From CAIOZW01 sp049317725 (GTDB taxonomy: Bacteria; Acidobacteriota; Blastocatellia; RBC074), in assembly GCA_049317725.1 (NCBI GenBank), contig JBMOHS010000041.1, positions 1 to 24,158 on the forward strand: 24,158 nucleotides of DNA. Direction: 5' to 3'. The position numbers and the translations under genes are program-made. Of this stretch, positions 1 to 8,249 are shown piece by piece (position 1 is the stretch's first letter; every line of letters starts with the position of its first letter). A model generated the notes under the pieces. It saw only the letters and a list, made by a program, of their open reading frames with translations, was not told the origin of the DNA and made no database searches.

Positions 1-228
1 CGTGGCCATGCTCGCGGTAGGTGGCGACGATTGCGTCCTCTGGGGTCAGTGCCGCGATCGCACCGACGGCGATCGCCTCCTCCCCGATCCCCAGGTGGAG
101 AAAGCCGCGGATCTGGCCGGCACTGTAGCTCTCCGCACACGCCTCCTCAAAGCGCCGGATCCGCAGCATCGCCCGATACTCCTCGAGGAGCACGGCCCGC
201 AAGGGCTCTGTTGTCTCAGTCGAGTGGG

Positions 229-232
<4 letters not shown>
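1..232 (-). CDS. pdhA: Pyruvate dehydrogenase E1 component alpha subunit (N-terminal part, cut by window edge)
   Basis: Reading leftwards from ATG at 232, 77 residues are visible before the window ends. They include YRAMLRIRRFEEACAESYSAG, then GFLHLGIGEEAIAVG, LTPEDAIVATYREHGH. This is the characteristic start of thiamine-diphosphate-dependent E1 alpha subunits of the pyruvate or branched-chain 2-oxo acid dehydrogenase complexes. The YREHGH stretch leads into the cofactor-binding half, which is outside the window. E1 decarboxylates pyruvate and passes the acetyl group to lipoyl-E2. The ATG overlaps the acsA stop (ATGA, 229-232), so it is very probably translated from the same mRNA, and E1 beta and E2 would be expected further left. 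The pyruvate rather than branched-chain assignment rests on N-terminal similarity and on linkage to acsA. The start is secure because of the overlap. Confidence 0.87.
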
Positions 233-1994
<1,762 letters not shown>

Positions 1995-1998
<4 letters not shown>

Positions 1999-2471
1999 TG
2001 TGCCCCTCCTTCTTCGGAAGTCGTGCGGGATGCGCCGGTCCATCCCGCTGGTACGGTGACGACTGGAATCCGTGCGGCCCGGATCACCTTCTCGGCGGTC
2101 GCCCCGAAGAGCATCTCCTCCAGATCTCGCCCCTTGCCGAGCACGATCATCGGATAGTCCAAATCCGAGGCCACCCGCAGAATCTCCTGGAACGGACTCC
2201 CGACGACGACCATCGACGAGATCGTTGGCCTTGGTTCCGGAATAGCCGCAACGACCTCGCCCAGCCGCTCCTCGGCACGCTGCCGCAGCATCCCCAGCAC
2301 TGCTTCCCGCTCCCCTAATCCCTCGACGGCCACCCGCTCGAGAAACTCTGCCTCGAGCACGTGAAGCAGGCAGATCTCGCCTTCCGGTGAGATCGACGAC
2401 AATGCAAACTCCAGCGCACGCAGCGAGTGCTGCGAAAAATCGATCGGTACCAGGACTTCTTCGATCCTCAT
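1995..2471 (-). CDS. Universal stress protein, single domain, with degenerate ATP loop
   Basis: A 158-residue UspA-family protein. It starts with the usual beta strand and acidic residue (MRIEEVLVPIDFSQHSLRAL) and ends with the family pattern LFGATAEKVIRAARIPVVTVP. The nucleotide-binding loop normally reads G-x2-G-x9-G-S/T; here it is GKGR followed by eight residues to GAT, so the spacing is off and ATP binding is uncertain. The ATG overlaps the stop of the M48 peptidase gene (ATGA, 2468-2471) and its stop overlaps the acsA start, so it sits between two coupled genes. In mycobacteria a USP and acetyl-CoA synthetase are both targets of a cAMP-controlled protein acetyltransferase. That makes a role in controlling AcsA conceivable, but this is inference only. 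Confidence 0.88.
2005..2010 (-). promoter_or_regulatory. Ribosome binding site deciding the TTG start of acsA
   Basis: Read on the minus strand this is AGGAGG, followed by GGCACA and then TTG at 1998. It is a full anti-SD match at 6-base spacing. It lies inside the last codons of the upstream USP gene. This supports the TTG start over the long upstream open frame and over the internal ATG of MAYEAVDRH. Confidence 0.8.
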
Positions 2472-4003
2472 CGGTCTTCTCCTCTCTCATTCTTGCTTGA
2501 ATCTGTCGACCCTGGCCGACGGATCTGAATCTCGTCCTCCTCGTCGTCGGGCTCGTCGGGGCAGTTCGGAAATCGCTTGAGGGTTGGGCGGGTGACGGGC
2601 TCCTGGCGGTGCTGCTCGAGGATCTCCATCATGCCTCGCTTGACCTCCCGAAAGCGCAGCGAATCGACCTGCAATCCATTCTTCTCCGGAAGGTAGCCCA
2701 ATTCGCGGAAGGTGCTCAGTATCCGCTCGCCGAAGGGGGGATGGGTCCGGAAGAAACTGACCGTCGAGACATAGCCCTGCTCCATCGCCAACTGATCGAA
2801 GAGCGTAATGAACCCCCGCGGGTCGTAGCCGGCCTTCCAGGCGTACTGCACGCCAAGCTGGTCAGCCTCGTCCTCAAACTCGCGGCTCACCCCGAGCAGC
2901 GTCAAACTGAGCACCAGGCCGAGCCCGAAGAATCCGTACTGCAACGCATAGTAGGCACCAATCCCGACCAGACCGCCGGTCAAGATCATGGCCGTTACTT
3001 GCGCCGCCTGGTAGATGAGGTTGGCGATCGTTGCCCGCTTCATCAGCTTGGCGCTGTGGCGGGCGGTGACGTGGGCCAGCTCGTGGGCCATTACTCCCAC
3101 GACCTCTGACTCGGTCTTGGCCTTGGCGATCAGCCCGGTATTGATGAAGAGATATCCCCCGGGGAGGGCGAAGGCGTTGACTTCGTCACTCTCCAGCACG
3201 GTCACCCGCAGGGGGATCTTGAGGTCGGAGTGGACCGCCAGTTGATCTCCAAGGTCGCGCAGATAGCGGTTGAGGGGCTCTCCCTCCCACTCCGGGGGCA
3301 TCAGCCCGTAGGCCTTCATCTCGCGAATCGCCTCCTGGCCGGCCTCCAGATCCTTCTCCTGCCCCTCAGCGATCGAGCGCACCCCAATGTCTTCGACGTC
3401 GCCATAGCGGCGGCTGCGCGCCGTCCCCGCAGCGATCGACTGCTCGATCCGGGCGATCTCCCCCGGCCATTTTTCGAGGAGCATCAGCTTGGCGCGCCGG
3501 TTGTCGAAGGCGATCGGGACCCCCTGCTGGCGCGCGATCTCCGCCTCCTTGACTCGCCCCTCGAGGCGCAGAATCCGACAATGGAGCCGCTTGCGCTCTT
3601 CCACTTCCGACTGGCCATCCCGTGAGGCCCGTCGGTTGAGCGCCTCCAACTCCCGGCGGGCCGCCTTGACCCGCTCCTCATACCGCTTCTGCACCCCCTC
3701 CAACCGCTTCTTCTCCGCTGATTCCTGCTGGTCGAGCTGCTTCCGCCACGCGTCGATCTCTGCCGAACTGTACCGCGCTGTCCGCGCCAGCTCGAAGACC
3801 TCCAGGTACTGCCGCTCCACCAACTCGGACAGGGCCGGGCGCTCCGCTTGGGCAGACCCAGCCACCCCAGCCACCCCAGCCACCCCAGCCACCCCTCCCA
3901 CCCCTGCCATCCCTCCTGTGCGGAGGGGGAAGGAGGTGACTATCAGGGACCAACTGAGCAGATGGAGGAGAACGATTCGTCCTTTTCGCTTTTCTTGCCG
4001 CAT
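2468..4003 (-). CDS. Exported M48-family zinc metallopeptidase with coiled-coil N-terminal region
   Basis: Protein of 511 residues. A basic N-terminus and hydrophobic stretch (about 9-26) look like a signal or anchor, followed by a Gly/Val/Ala repeat (about 34-49). Residues about 60-165 are charged and Gln/Glu/Arg-rich, probably coiled coil. The M48 catalytic core contains H307-E-L-A-H311, the zinc-binding and catalytic HExxH, and third ligand E377 in an ExxxD context (FEDEAD), with FRTHPPFGER further on. Hydrophobic stretches at about 325-372 may be membrane segments. Family members (HtpX, BepA and LoiP-like) degrade misfolded envelope proteins. The acidic tail (CPDEPDDEEDE) is unusual. ATG 4003 is preceded by GGGGAGGA at good spacing. 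It is the first gene of the coupled run M48-USP-acsA-pdhA. The exact M48 subfamily is not resolved. Confidence 0.88.
   Translation of the reverse strand: MRQEKRKGRIVLLHLLSWSLIVTSFPLRTGGMAGVGGVAGVAGVAGVAGSAQAERPALSELVERQYLEVFELARTARYSSAEIDAWRKQLDQQESAEKKRLEGVQKRYEERVKAARRELEALNRRASRDGQSEVEERKRLHCRILRLEGRVKEAEIARQQGVPIAFDNRRAKLMLLEKWPGEIARIEQSIAAGTARSRRYGDVEDIGVRSIAEGQEKDLEAGQEAIREMKAYGLMPPEWEGEPLNRYLRDLGDQLAVHSDLKIPLRVTVLESDEVNAFALPGGYLFINTGLIAKAKTESEVVGVMAHELAHVTARHSAKLMKRATIANLIYQAAQVTAMILTGGLVGIGAYYALQYGFFGLGLVLSLTLLGVSREFEDEADQLGVQYAWKAGYDPRGFITLFDQLAMEQGYVSTVSFFRTHPPFGERILSTFRELGYLPEKNGLQVDSLRFREVKRGMMEILEQHRQEPVTRPTLKRFPNCPDEPDDEEDEIQIRRPGSTDSSKNERGEDR
3858..3893. repeat. Tandem 9-bp repeat (4 perfect copies) inside the M48 peptidase gene
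   Basis: CCAGCCACC on the plus strand is repeated four times without error, followed by two degenerate copies to about 3911. In the gene (minus strand) it encodes repeated Gly-Val-Ala triplets just after the signal segment. The coding strand shows runs of GGGG and GG that could form a G-quadruplex near the 5' end of the message. Confidence 0.9.
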
Positions 4004-4081
4004 AGGTTCCTCCCCTCTCCTCTTGGTAAGGCAACTTTCATGCCAGCAGCTCCTCGTTCGCCGACGTTGACCAAAGAGAAA

Positions 4082-4107
4082 GGGGAGGGGCGTTGCGCTC
4101 CCTCCCC
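4082..4107 (-). terminator. Terminator-like hairpin between tandem USP gene and M48 operon
   Basis: GGGGAGGG (4082-4089) pairs perfectly with CCCTCCCC (4100-4107), and GCG/CGC extends the stem inside with one bulged base and a short loop. On the minus strand the stem is followed by TTTCTCTTTGG, a weak T-rich tract. It lies 28 bases beyond the stop of the upstream USP gene and before the M48 start, so it may end or attenuate transcription entering the operon. Confidence 0.55.
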
Positions 4108-4134
4108 CAGATCACTTCAGTCTCGACGATCTCT

Positions 4135-5067
4135 CTATCCGCGGATGAGCTCAACGCTGCAGGCGGCCCGCATGGCGACGTGCGAGGAGACACTGCCGAG
4201 CAGCAGTCGTTCGAGGCGGCTTCGACCGCGCGCTCCGAGGAAGATCGCGTCGGCATTCCACTCCTCCGCCTCCGCCATCAGCAGTCGGCGCGGATCGTCC
4301 TCCCGCGCAACGGAACTGGCACTCAACCCAGCGGCCTGGAGTCGCGCGATCGACTCCTCGATCATCGTTGCGATCCGGGCATTCTCCTTGGCGACCCACT
4401 CCGTGATCTGCAGCGCGATATTCTCTTGCTCCGTTGACGCCGTCATCGGCGGGGGGAGATTCCAGATGGCGTTGGCGATCCGGACCTCCGTCCCGGCGGG
4501 CCACTCCCGCCGCAGCACCTCCGTCACCGCCGCCGCTGAACTGGCCGACCCATCGATCCCGATCAGCAGACGAATCGGCATCTTCGGATCCCGCTCGCGC
4601 GTCCGCGAGATCCGCACCGAGCAGCGGGCCTCGTTGGCCACCTTCTGCGCGACGTTCCCCAGAAAGAGGGTACTCAGCGCGGCGTGGCCGTGCGCTCCAA
4701 CCGCGATCAGATCCGGATGCCAATTGTCGGCGTGCCCAAGCAGGATGCTGGCCGGCGACCCAGAGGCCGCCGCGTAGGTGATCTCCCACGTCGGACAGAT
4801 CTGTTCAAGGTATCCGGCGGCATACTTGGCCGTCGCCTTGGCCCGGTCGACCCCCGTCAGCGACTCTTGGGTGAAGCTCGTGTCGACTCCCCCGTAGCTG
4901 GTTGGCAACGGGAACCACGATTCGGCGACCGTCACCACCTCAACCTCGGCCTTCGACGGCAGCCCCGAGCGGCGCAAATCGTCGAGCATCGTATTCGCGA
5001 TCGCCGACCCATCATAGGCGACGAGAATCTTCATCTTGTCATTTTCCCGCTCCGCACTGCTTTCCAT
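4135..5067 (-). CDS. Universal stress protein with two tandem Usp domains
   Basis: Protein of 310 residues built from two UspA domains, about 12-155 (KILVAYDGSAIANTML) and 163-310 (IRLLIGIDGSASSAAAV). The ATP loop of domain 2 is canonical: GARG, nine residues, GS (G-x2-G-x9-G-S). Domain 1 has GAHG, nine residues, then GN, so the final Ser/Thr is replaced by Asn. One domain may bind ATP and the other may be altered, an asymmetry seen in some two-domain USPs. The start ATG 5067 is preceded by AGGAGG at about 6 bases; a second ATG (MKILVAYDG, 11 codons later) has no comparable site. It points the same way as the M48 operon but is separated from it by a terminator-like hairpin. The product is probably cytoplasmic. 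Confidence 0.92.
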   Translation of the reverse strand: MESSAERENDKMKILVAYDGSAIANTMLDDLRRSGLPSKAEVEVVTVAESWFPLPTSYGGVDTSFTQESLTGVDRAKATAKYAAGYLEQICPTWEITYAAASGSPASILLGHADNWHPDLIAVGAHGHAALSTLFLGNVAQKVANEARCSVRISRTRERDPKMPIRLLIGIDGSASSAAAVTEVLRREWPAGTEVRIANAIWNLPPPMTASTEQENIALQITEWVAKENARIATMIEESIARLQAAGLSASSVAREDDPRRLLMAEAEEWNADAIFLGARGRSRLERLLLGSVSSHVAMRAACSVELIRG

Positions 5068-5347
5068 TCTGCCCTCCTCTTGATCGCCCCTCCGTGGGAT
5101 GGACTTGGCGGATTCCCCACCGACGCTGGCCTCACAGGTGCCAGCTCCTCCCCTCCCTGACCGTTCGATCCTTGGCGAATCGACTGCCTTCCAGCAACTC
5201 TTGTACCGATGGGTATCCTAGGCCAATTCGGGCTTGGTGGGAAGGTTTTGCGGACTGTTGACCAATCCTTTCCGCGAGCAGCCGGTCAACCCGTGGGGGG
5301 CGTGGGCGATTTTCCACGATGGAGTGAGGATTTTTGTCCCTCGCGGA
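5068..5347. other. Intergenic region upstream of the tandem USP gene
   Basis: 280 bases between two minus-strand genes. I found no convincing gene, RNA or strong hairpin. The length suggests that the USP gene has its own promoter here, but I could not pick one with confidence. Confidence 0.5.
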
Positions 5348-6070
5348 TCAGAGACCAAACTCGATGGTGCTGCCATCCCGGCGCAAGCGGAAGCTGCGGC
5401 CCAGTCGGTCCCAGATCGAGAGGACGCTCCCGTAATTGCTGTCGGTCTCGATCTGTCGCTGCGAGTGGTGGACCCGGTGCATGGCCGGTGTGACCAGCAC
5501 TGTCCTCATCAGCCTGTCCGCCTTCTCCGGAAAGCGGATGTTGCTATGGTGGAAGAGGATGACGGGAAAGAGGACCACTTCGTAGATCAAGAGGTGCTCG
5601 ATCCTCAGACCCAAGATCGGCAGCACTGCCAGGCGCAGCAGCGTCGAGATGGCGATCTCTACCGGATGGAAGCGCACCGTTGTCGTCGCGTCCATGGCCC
5701 GGTCGCCGTGGTGGAGGCGATGGAACCGCCAGAGCCAAGGCAGGACGTGATTGGCCCGATGCCAGAGGTACATCCAGCCATCGAAGGCGATCAGGGCCAC
5801 CCCGACCACTGCCTCCTCTGGCCACGGCAGCACCCGCATCAATCCGAAGCCCCGCACCTCTGCCCACACTGTCGCCCATTGGAGGATCGGTGCTGCCAGC
5901 AACCCGAGCACCACTGCATTGAAGATCCCAAGCCCCAGGTTCCACGCTCCGTGTCGCCAGCCTCCCCCACGTTCCCCACGCTCTCGATCTGCCGGAATCC
6001 ACTGCTCCAATCCAAGGAGCAAGGCCAACCCCGCGACCATCACCACTAGCGGCACTGCTTCCCATCCCAT
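5348..6070 (-). CDS. Sterol desaturase / fatty acid hydroxylase superfamily membrane protein
   Basis: Protein of 240 residues with hydrophobic segments at about 4-20, 46-66, 84-102 and 140-172. It carries the histidine clusters of the membrane di-iron fatty acid hydroxylase superfamily: H104-x3-H108 (HRANH), H117-x2-HH (HRLHHGD), HH 174-175 and H198-x2-HH (HRVHHS). Known members hydroxylate or desaturate lipids, carotenoids or sterols with O2. The actual substrate cannot be told from sequence. ATG 6070 is preceded by GGAGAGGGAGGG at rather long spacing. The gene diverges from the LysR regulator at 6239, so the regulator may control it. No electron-donor gene is adjacent. Confidence 0.86.
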   Translation of the reverse strand: MGWEAVPLVVMVAGLALLLGLEQWIPADRERGERGGGWRHGAWNLGLGIFNAVVLGLLAAPILQWATVWAEVRGFGLMRVLPWPEEAVVGVALIAFDGWMYLWHRANHVLPWLWRFHRLHHGDRAMDATTTVRFHPVEIAISTLLRLAVLPILGLRIEHLLIYEVVLFPVILFHHSNIRFPEKADRLMRTVLVTPAMHRVHHSQRQIETDSNYGSVLSIWDRLGRSFRLRRDGSTIEFGL

Positions 6071-6101
6071 CCCGGTTCTCTGCCCTCCCTCTCCTTTGGT
6101 T

Positions 6102-6130
6102 TTGGAACCGTCAGCTTAATGGGATATAAA
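6102..6130 (+). promoter_or_regulatory. Sigma-70-like promoter of the LysR gene
   Basis: TTGGAA (6102-6107), 17 bases, then TATAAA (6125-6130). The boxes match the consensus at 4/6 and 5/6 with ideal spacing, in a conspicuously AT-rich stretch. Transcription would start near 6137, giving a leader of about 100 bases before the family-consistent ATG at 6239. Confidence 0.6.
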
Positions 6131-6134
6131 GGGT

Positions 6135-6155
6135 CAGACAAATATTATTTTTCTG
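6135..6155. promoter_or_regulatory. Operator-like 21-bp palindrome overlapping the presumed LysR transcription start
   Basis: Arms CAGACAAATA and TATTTTTCTG around a central T match at nine of ten positions. It lies just downstream of the -10 box, where bound protein would block initiation. Autoregulation by the LysR protein is the simplest reading. This is inferred from position and symmetry only. Confidence 0.5.
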
Positions 6156-6166
6156 TGAAATACAAT

Positions 6167-6238
6167 AAGGTTTCGCTGATGAATAAGGGTTCACTGATGA
6201 CTAAAGTTACGCTGATCAAAAAGGTTTCACTGATAAAT
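6167..6238 (+). repeat. Four direct 18-bp repeats in the LysR leader
   Basis: Units at 6167-6184, 6185-6202, 6203-6220 and 6221-6238, typified by AAGGTTTCACTGATAAAT, immediately abut the ATG at 6239. The period is exactly 18, so the LysR frame stays open through all four units, reading hexapeptides like KVSLIN. Units 1 and 2 each contain AAGG and an in-frame ATG about eight bases later. Confidence 0.9.
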
Positions 6239-7144
6239 ATGGACTATAACCTCTATCCGTGGCAGGTCTTTCGCGTGGTGGCACGGCTGGGTAGTGTGAC
6301 GAGGGCGGCGGAGGAGTTGTCGATCAGTCAGCCGGCAGTCTCGGCGCACATCCGGGCGGTCGAGACGGGCCTTGGGGTCGCCCTGTTCGAGCGGGTCTCG
6401 CGGCGGATGGTCCTCAACGAGGTTGGACAAGCGGTCCGGGATCGGGCGGACCGGGTCATCTCTCTCTACGAGGAGTTGCCGGGTGTCGTCGCGGAGGCGC
6501 AGCAGCGGGTTGCCGGGGAGTTGGTTGTCGCCGCGTCGAGTACGCCAGGGACCTACCGGTTGCCAGCCCTTCTCAAGAAGTTCGAGCAGCGCTATCCGGA
6601 GGTGGCCCCACTGCCGCGGATCGGGTCGAGCGGGGAGGTGCTCGAGTGGCTGCTCGCTTGGCAGGCACCGCTCGGGATCCTTGGTGAGATCGGGTTGCCA
6701 GAGGGGGTCGAGGCCCATCCGTTCAAGTCGGATCAGCTGCGACTGATGGCGGCGGGCAGCGATCCACTCGTCGCGGAGAGCCAGCACCGAGCCCTGACCG
6801 CCGAGGACCTGCGGCGGCGTGCACTCTTTGTCCGCGAGCCGGGATCGAGCACTCGGGCGGTGGTCGAGCGACTCTTTGGGGATCAGTTATCGGGGTTCTC
6901 GCGGCTGATTGTCATTCCAAGCACCGAGGCGATCAAGCAGTCGGTCGCCGCCGGACTGGGATGGGCAGTTCTTTCGACCTGGGCCTGCGATTGGGAGGAG
7001 AAGGCGGGAGTGCTGACCTCGATTCCAGACCGGCGTTGGCGAAGGTCCCGGCGCTTCTATCTCGTCAAGCGGCGGGACCGCGAGCTGACTGGGGCGGCAG
7101 CACAATTCTGGAAGATGCTGGTGGGCACTGGAGCTGCGAGCTGA
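6239..7144 (+). CDS. LysR-family transcriptional regulator
   Basis: A 301-residue LTTR. The N-terminal winged helix-turn-helix is clear (WQVFRVVARLGSVTRAAEEL then SISQPAVSAHIRAVE, about 8-43). It is followed by the linker helix and a periplasmic-binding-protein-like effector domain (about 92-295, GELVVAASSTPGTYRLPALL to the C-terminus), closest in feel to CysL/CbbR-type members. The effector is unknown. I chose ATG 6239 because it gives the usual N-terminal length for the family. In-frame ATGs at 6179 and 6197 lie inside the 18-bp repeats with AAGG about 8 bases before them and could add repeat-encoded residues. ATG 6119 lies upstream of the predicted -10 box and is unlikely. The gene is divergent from the hydroxylase gene, its probable target. 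Confidence 0.9.
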   Translation: MDYNLYPWQVFRVVARLGSVTRAAEELSISQPAVSAHIRAVETGLGVALFERVSRRMVLNEVGQAVRDRADRVISLYEELPGVVAEAQQRVAGELVVAASSTPGTYRLPALLKKFEQRYPEVAPLPRIGSSGEVLEWLLAWQAPLGILGEIGLPEGVEAHPFKSDQLRLMAAGSDPLVAESQHRALTAEDLRRRALFVREPGSSTRAVVERLFGDQLSGFSRLIVIPSTEAIKQSVAAGLGWAVLSTWACDWEEKAGVLTSIPDRRWRRSRRFYLVKRRDRELTGAAAQFWKMLVGTGAAS

Positions 7145-7157
7145 TTAACCGGAGAAG

Positions 7158-7195
7158 GGACGGATCACTCCCCTTCTTCGGGGAGCGATCCGTCC
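7158..7195. terminator. Hairpin between convergent genes, probable bidirectional terminator
   Basis: GGACGGATC (7158-7166) pairs with GATCCGTCC (7187-7195), and after one mismatch CTCCCC pairs with GGGGAG around a TTCTTC loop. The stem is 15 bp in total. It sits 13 bases after the LysR stop and 14 bases beyond the stop of the converging sugar isomerase gene. No clear T-tract follows on either strand, so termination efficiency is uncertain. Confidence 0.65.
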
Positions 7196-7209
7196 ACACG
7201 GGATGGGGA

Positions 7210-8088
7210 TTACGCCTTGATCGAGGCGAGCACTCCGCGGGTGTACCCGACCGATTCGGCAAGCCCAGGGACGGGATCGTTGCCATCCTTTTCGTACTCG
7301 AAGCCGACGAGCCCCTGGAACTTGATCTTGACGAGGGCTTGGAGGATCGAGGGAATGTTGAGGATGCCCCGGCCGTTCTCGATCGGCGTGTTGCGTGGGC
7401 CGAGGGCGTAGATGTCCTTTAGATGGACATCATAGAGCCGTTCGCGGCATTTGAGGATCGACTCGGCGGGATCAACTCCGGCGCGGGCGGTGTGGCCAAC
7501 ATCAATACAGAGCCCGAGCCGCTTGTCATACTTCTCGACGGCGCTCATGACGTCGTAGGGGGAGGGGAACTGCTTGTCCTCCGGGCCGTGATTATGAATG
7601 GCGAGGCGAATGTCGTACTCTTTGACGAGCTTGTCGAGGAGGGGGATGCCATCCCGTTGTGGGGCACAGACCATGGTGGTGACCCCGATCTCTTTGGCAT
7701 ACTCGAAGGCACGGCGCATCTCGGCCTCATCGGTCTTCATCCCGACATTGCCGACGCTGAGCGGGGTGATCCCGGCGTCGCGGAACATCTGGGTGCGTTG
7801 CTTCCGTTCCTCGGTCGTGTGGGTGAGATCGATATGATTACGGACATTCTTGATCGAGACGTACTGCAGCCCGACGCGTTTGACCCCGGCGATGGCCGCC
7901 TCGATCGGCAGCGTGCGCAAGGTGTAGGTGGCGACTCCGATCTTCAGGCCGCGCCAGGGGTCCACCCCTTGTGGGGGAGTTGATTCGGTTGGGGCCGGGG
8001 AGAGTGAAGCGGCCAAGCTGAGAAGGTCCCGAAATGGCCAAGCAGCGGCCGCAAGGGCACCAGTGGTCAGGAGATCCCGTCGATTCAT
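7210..8088 (-). CDS. Tat-exported sugar phosphate isomerase/epimerase-like TIM-barrel protein
   Basis: 292 residues. The N-terminus MNRRDLLTTG plus an Ala-rich hydrophobic stretch is a twin-arginine-type signal. The mature part is a xylose-isomerase-like / AP-endonuclease-2-type TIM barrel. It shows IGVATYTLR, then candidate metal ligands in AIHNHGPED (H165, H167), CIDVGHTARAG (D196, H199), YDVHLKD (H222, D225) and FEYE (E264, E266). Family members isomerise or epimerise keto-sugars or inositols using a divalent metal, but exported versions like this one mostly have no known substrate. ATG 8088 has only a weak purine-rich site before it (GAAGAAT). The gene is divergent from the xylonate dehydratase gene (161-base gap), suggesting linked sugar metabolism. 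Confidence 0.85.
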   Translation of the reverse strand: MNRRDLLTTGALAAAAWPFRDLLSLAASLSPAPTESTPPQGVDPWRGLKIGVATYTLRTLPIEAAIAGVKRVGLQYVSIKNVRNHIDLTHTTEERKQRTQMFRDAGITPLSVGNVGMKTDEAEMRRAFEYAKEIGVTTMVCAPQRDGIPLLDKLVKEYDIRLAIHNHGPEDKQFPSPYDVMSAVEKYDKRLGLCIDVGHTARAGVDPAESILKCRERLYDVHLKDIYALGPRNTPIENGRGILNIPSILQALVKIKFQGLVGFEYEKDGNDPVPGLAESVGYTRGVLASIKA

Positions 8089-8122
8089 ATTCTTCTATGC
8101 CTCAAACTGGTTAGTGTTCTCT

Positions 8123-8149
8123 ACCAAGTTGGTTTGTCGATGGCGTCAA
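8123..8149. promoter_or_regulatory. Two adjacent dyads in the divergent control region
   Basis: ACCAAGTTGGT (8123-8133) is a perfect palindrome around one central base. Next to it, TTG-x-CG-x4-CG-x-CAA (8134-8149) is a partial dyad. They lie between the divergent isomerase and dehydratase genes, where a sugar-responsive repressor could bind. Evidence is symmetry and position only. Confidence 0.3.
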
Positions 8150-8210
8150 CATACCCCAAGGGTGCGGGGAGATCAAGCTGTGAGCCAGAATCTGGGAATG
8201 GATCAGGGGA

Positions 8211-8233
8211 GGGGCCTGTGGCCCCCAATTTTT
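8211..8233 (+). terminator. Hairpin plus T-run in the leader of the xylonate dehydratase gene (possible attenuator)
   Basis: GGGGCC (8211-8216) and GGCCCC (8220-8225) form a perfect 6-bp GC stem with a TGT loop, followed by CAA and TTTTT (8229-8233). This is the form of an intrinsic terminator, placed only 17 bases before the dehydratase ATG at 8250. No gene on this strand ends here, so attenuation or mRNA protection is more likely than ordinary termination. Confidence 0.4.
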
Positions 8234-8249
8234 GGGAGAGGGAACCAAG

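Noticed and set aside
1999..2490. Long N-terminal extension of acsA (possible USP-AcsA fusion frame)
   Set aside because: The frame is open but overlaps the genuine USP gene in another frame; the extension is not protein-like, and AGGAGG plus TTG at 1998 gives a proper start.
6167..6238. Replication-origin iterons
   Set aside because: There is no replication initiator gene nearby and the repeats sit exactly in a regulator leader, so a regulatory or translational role fits better.
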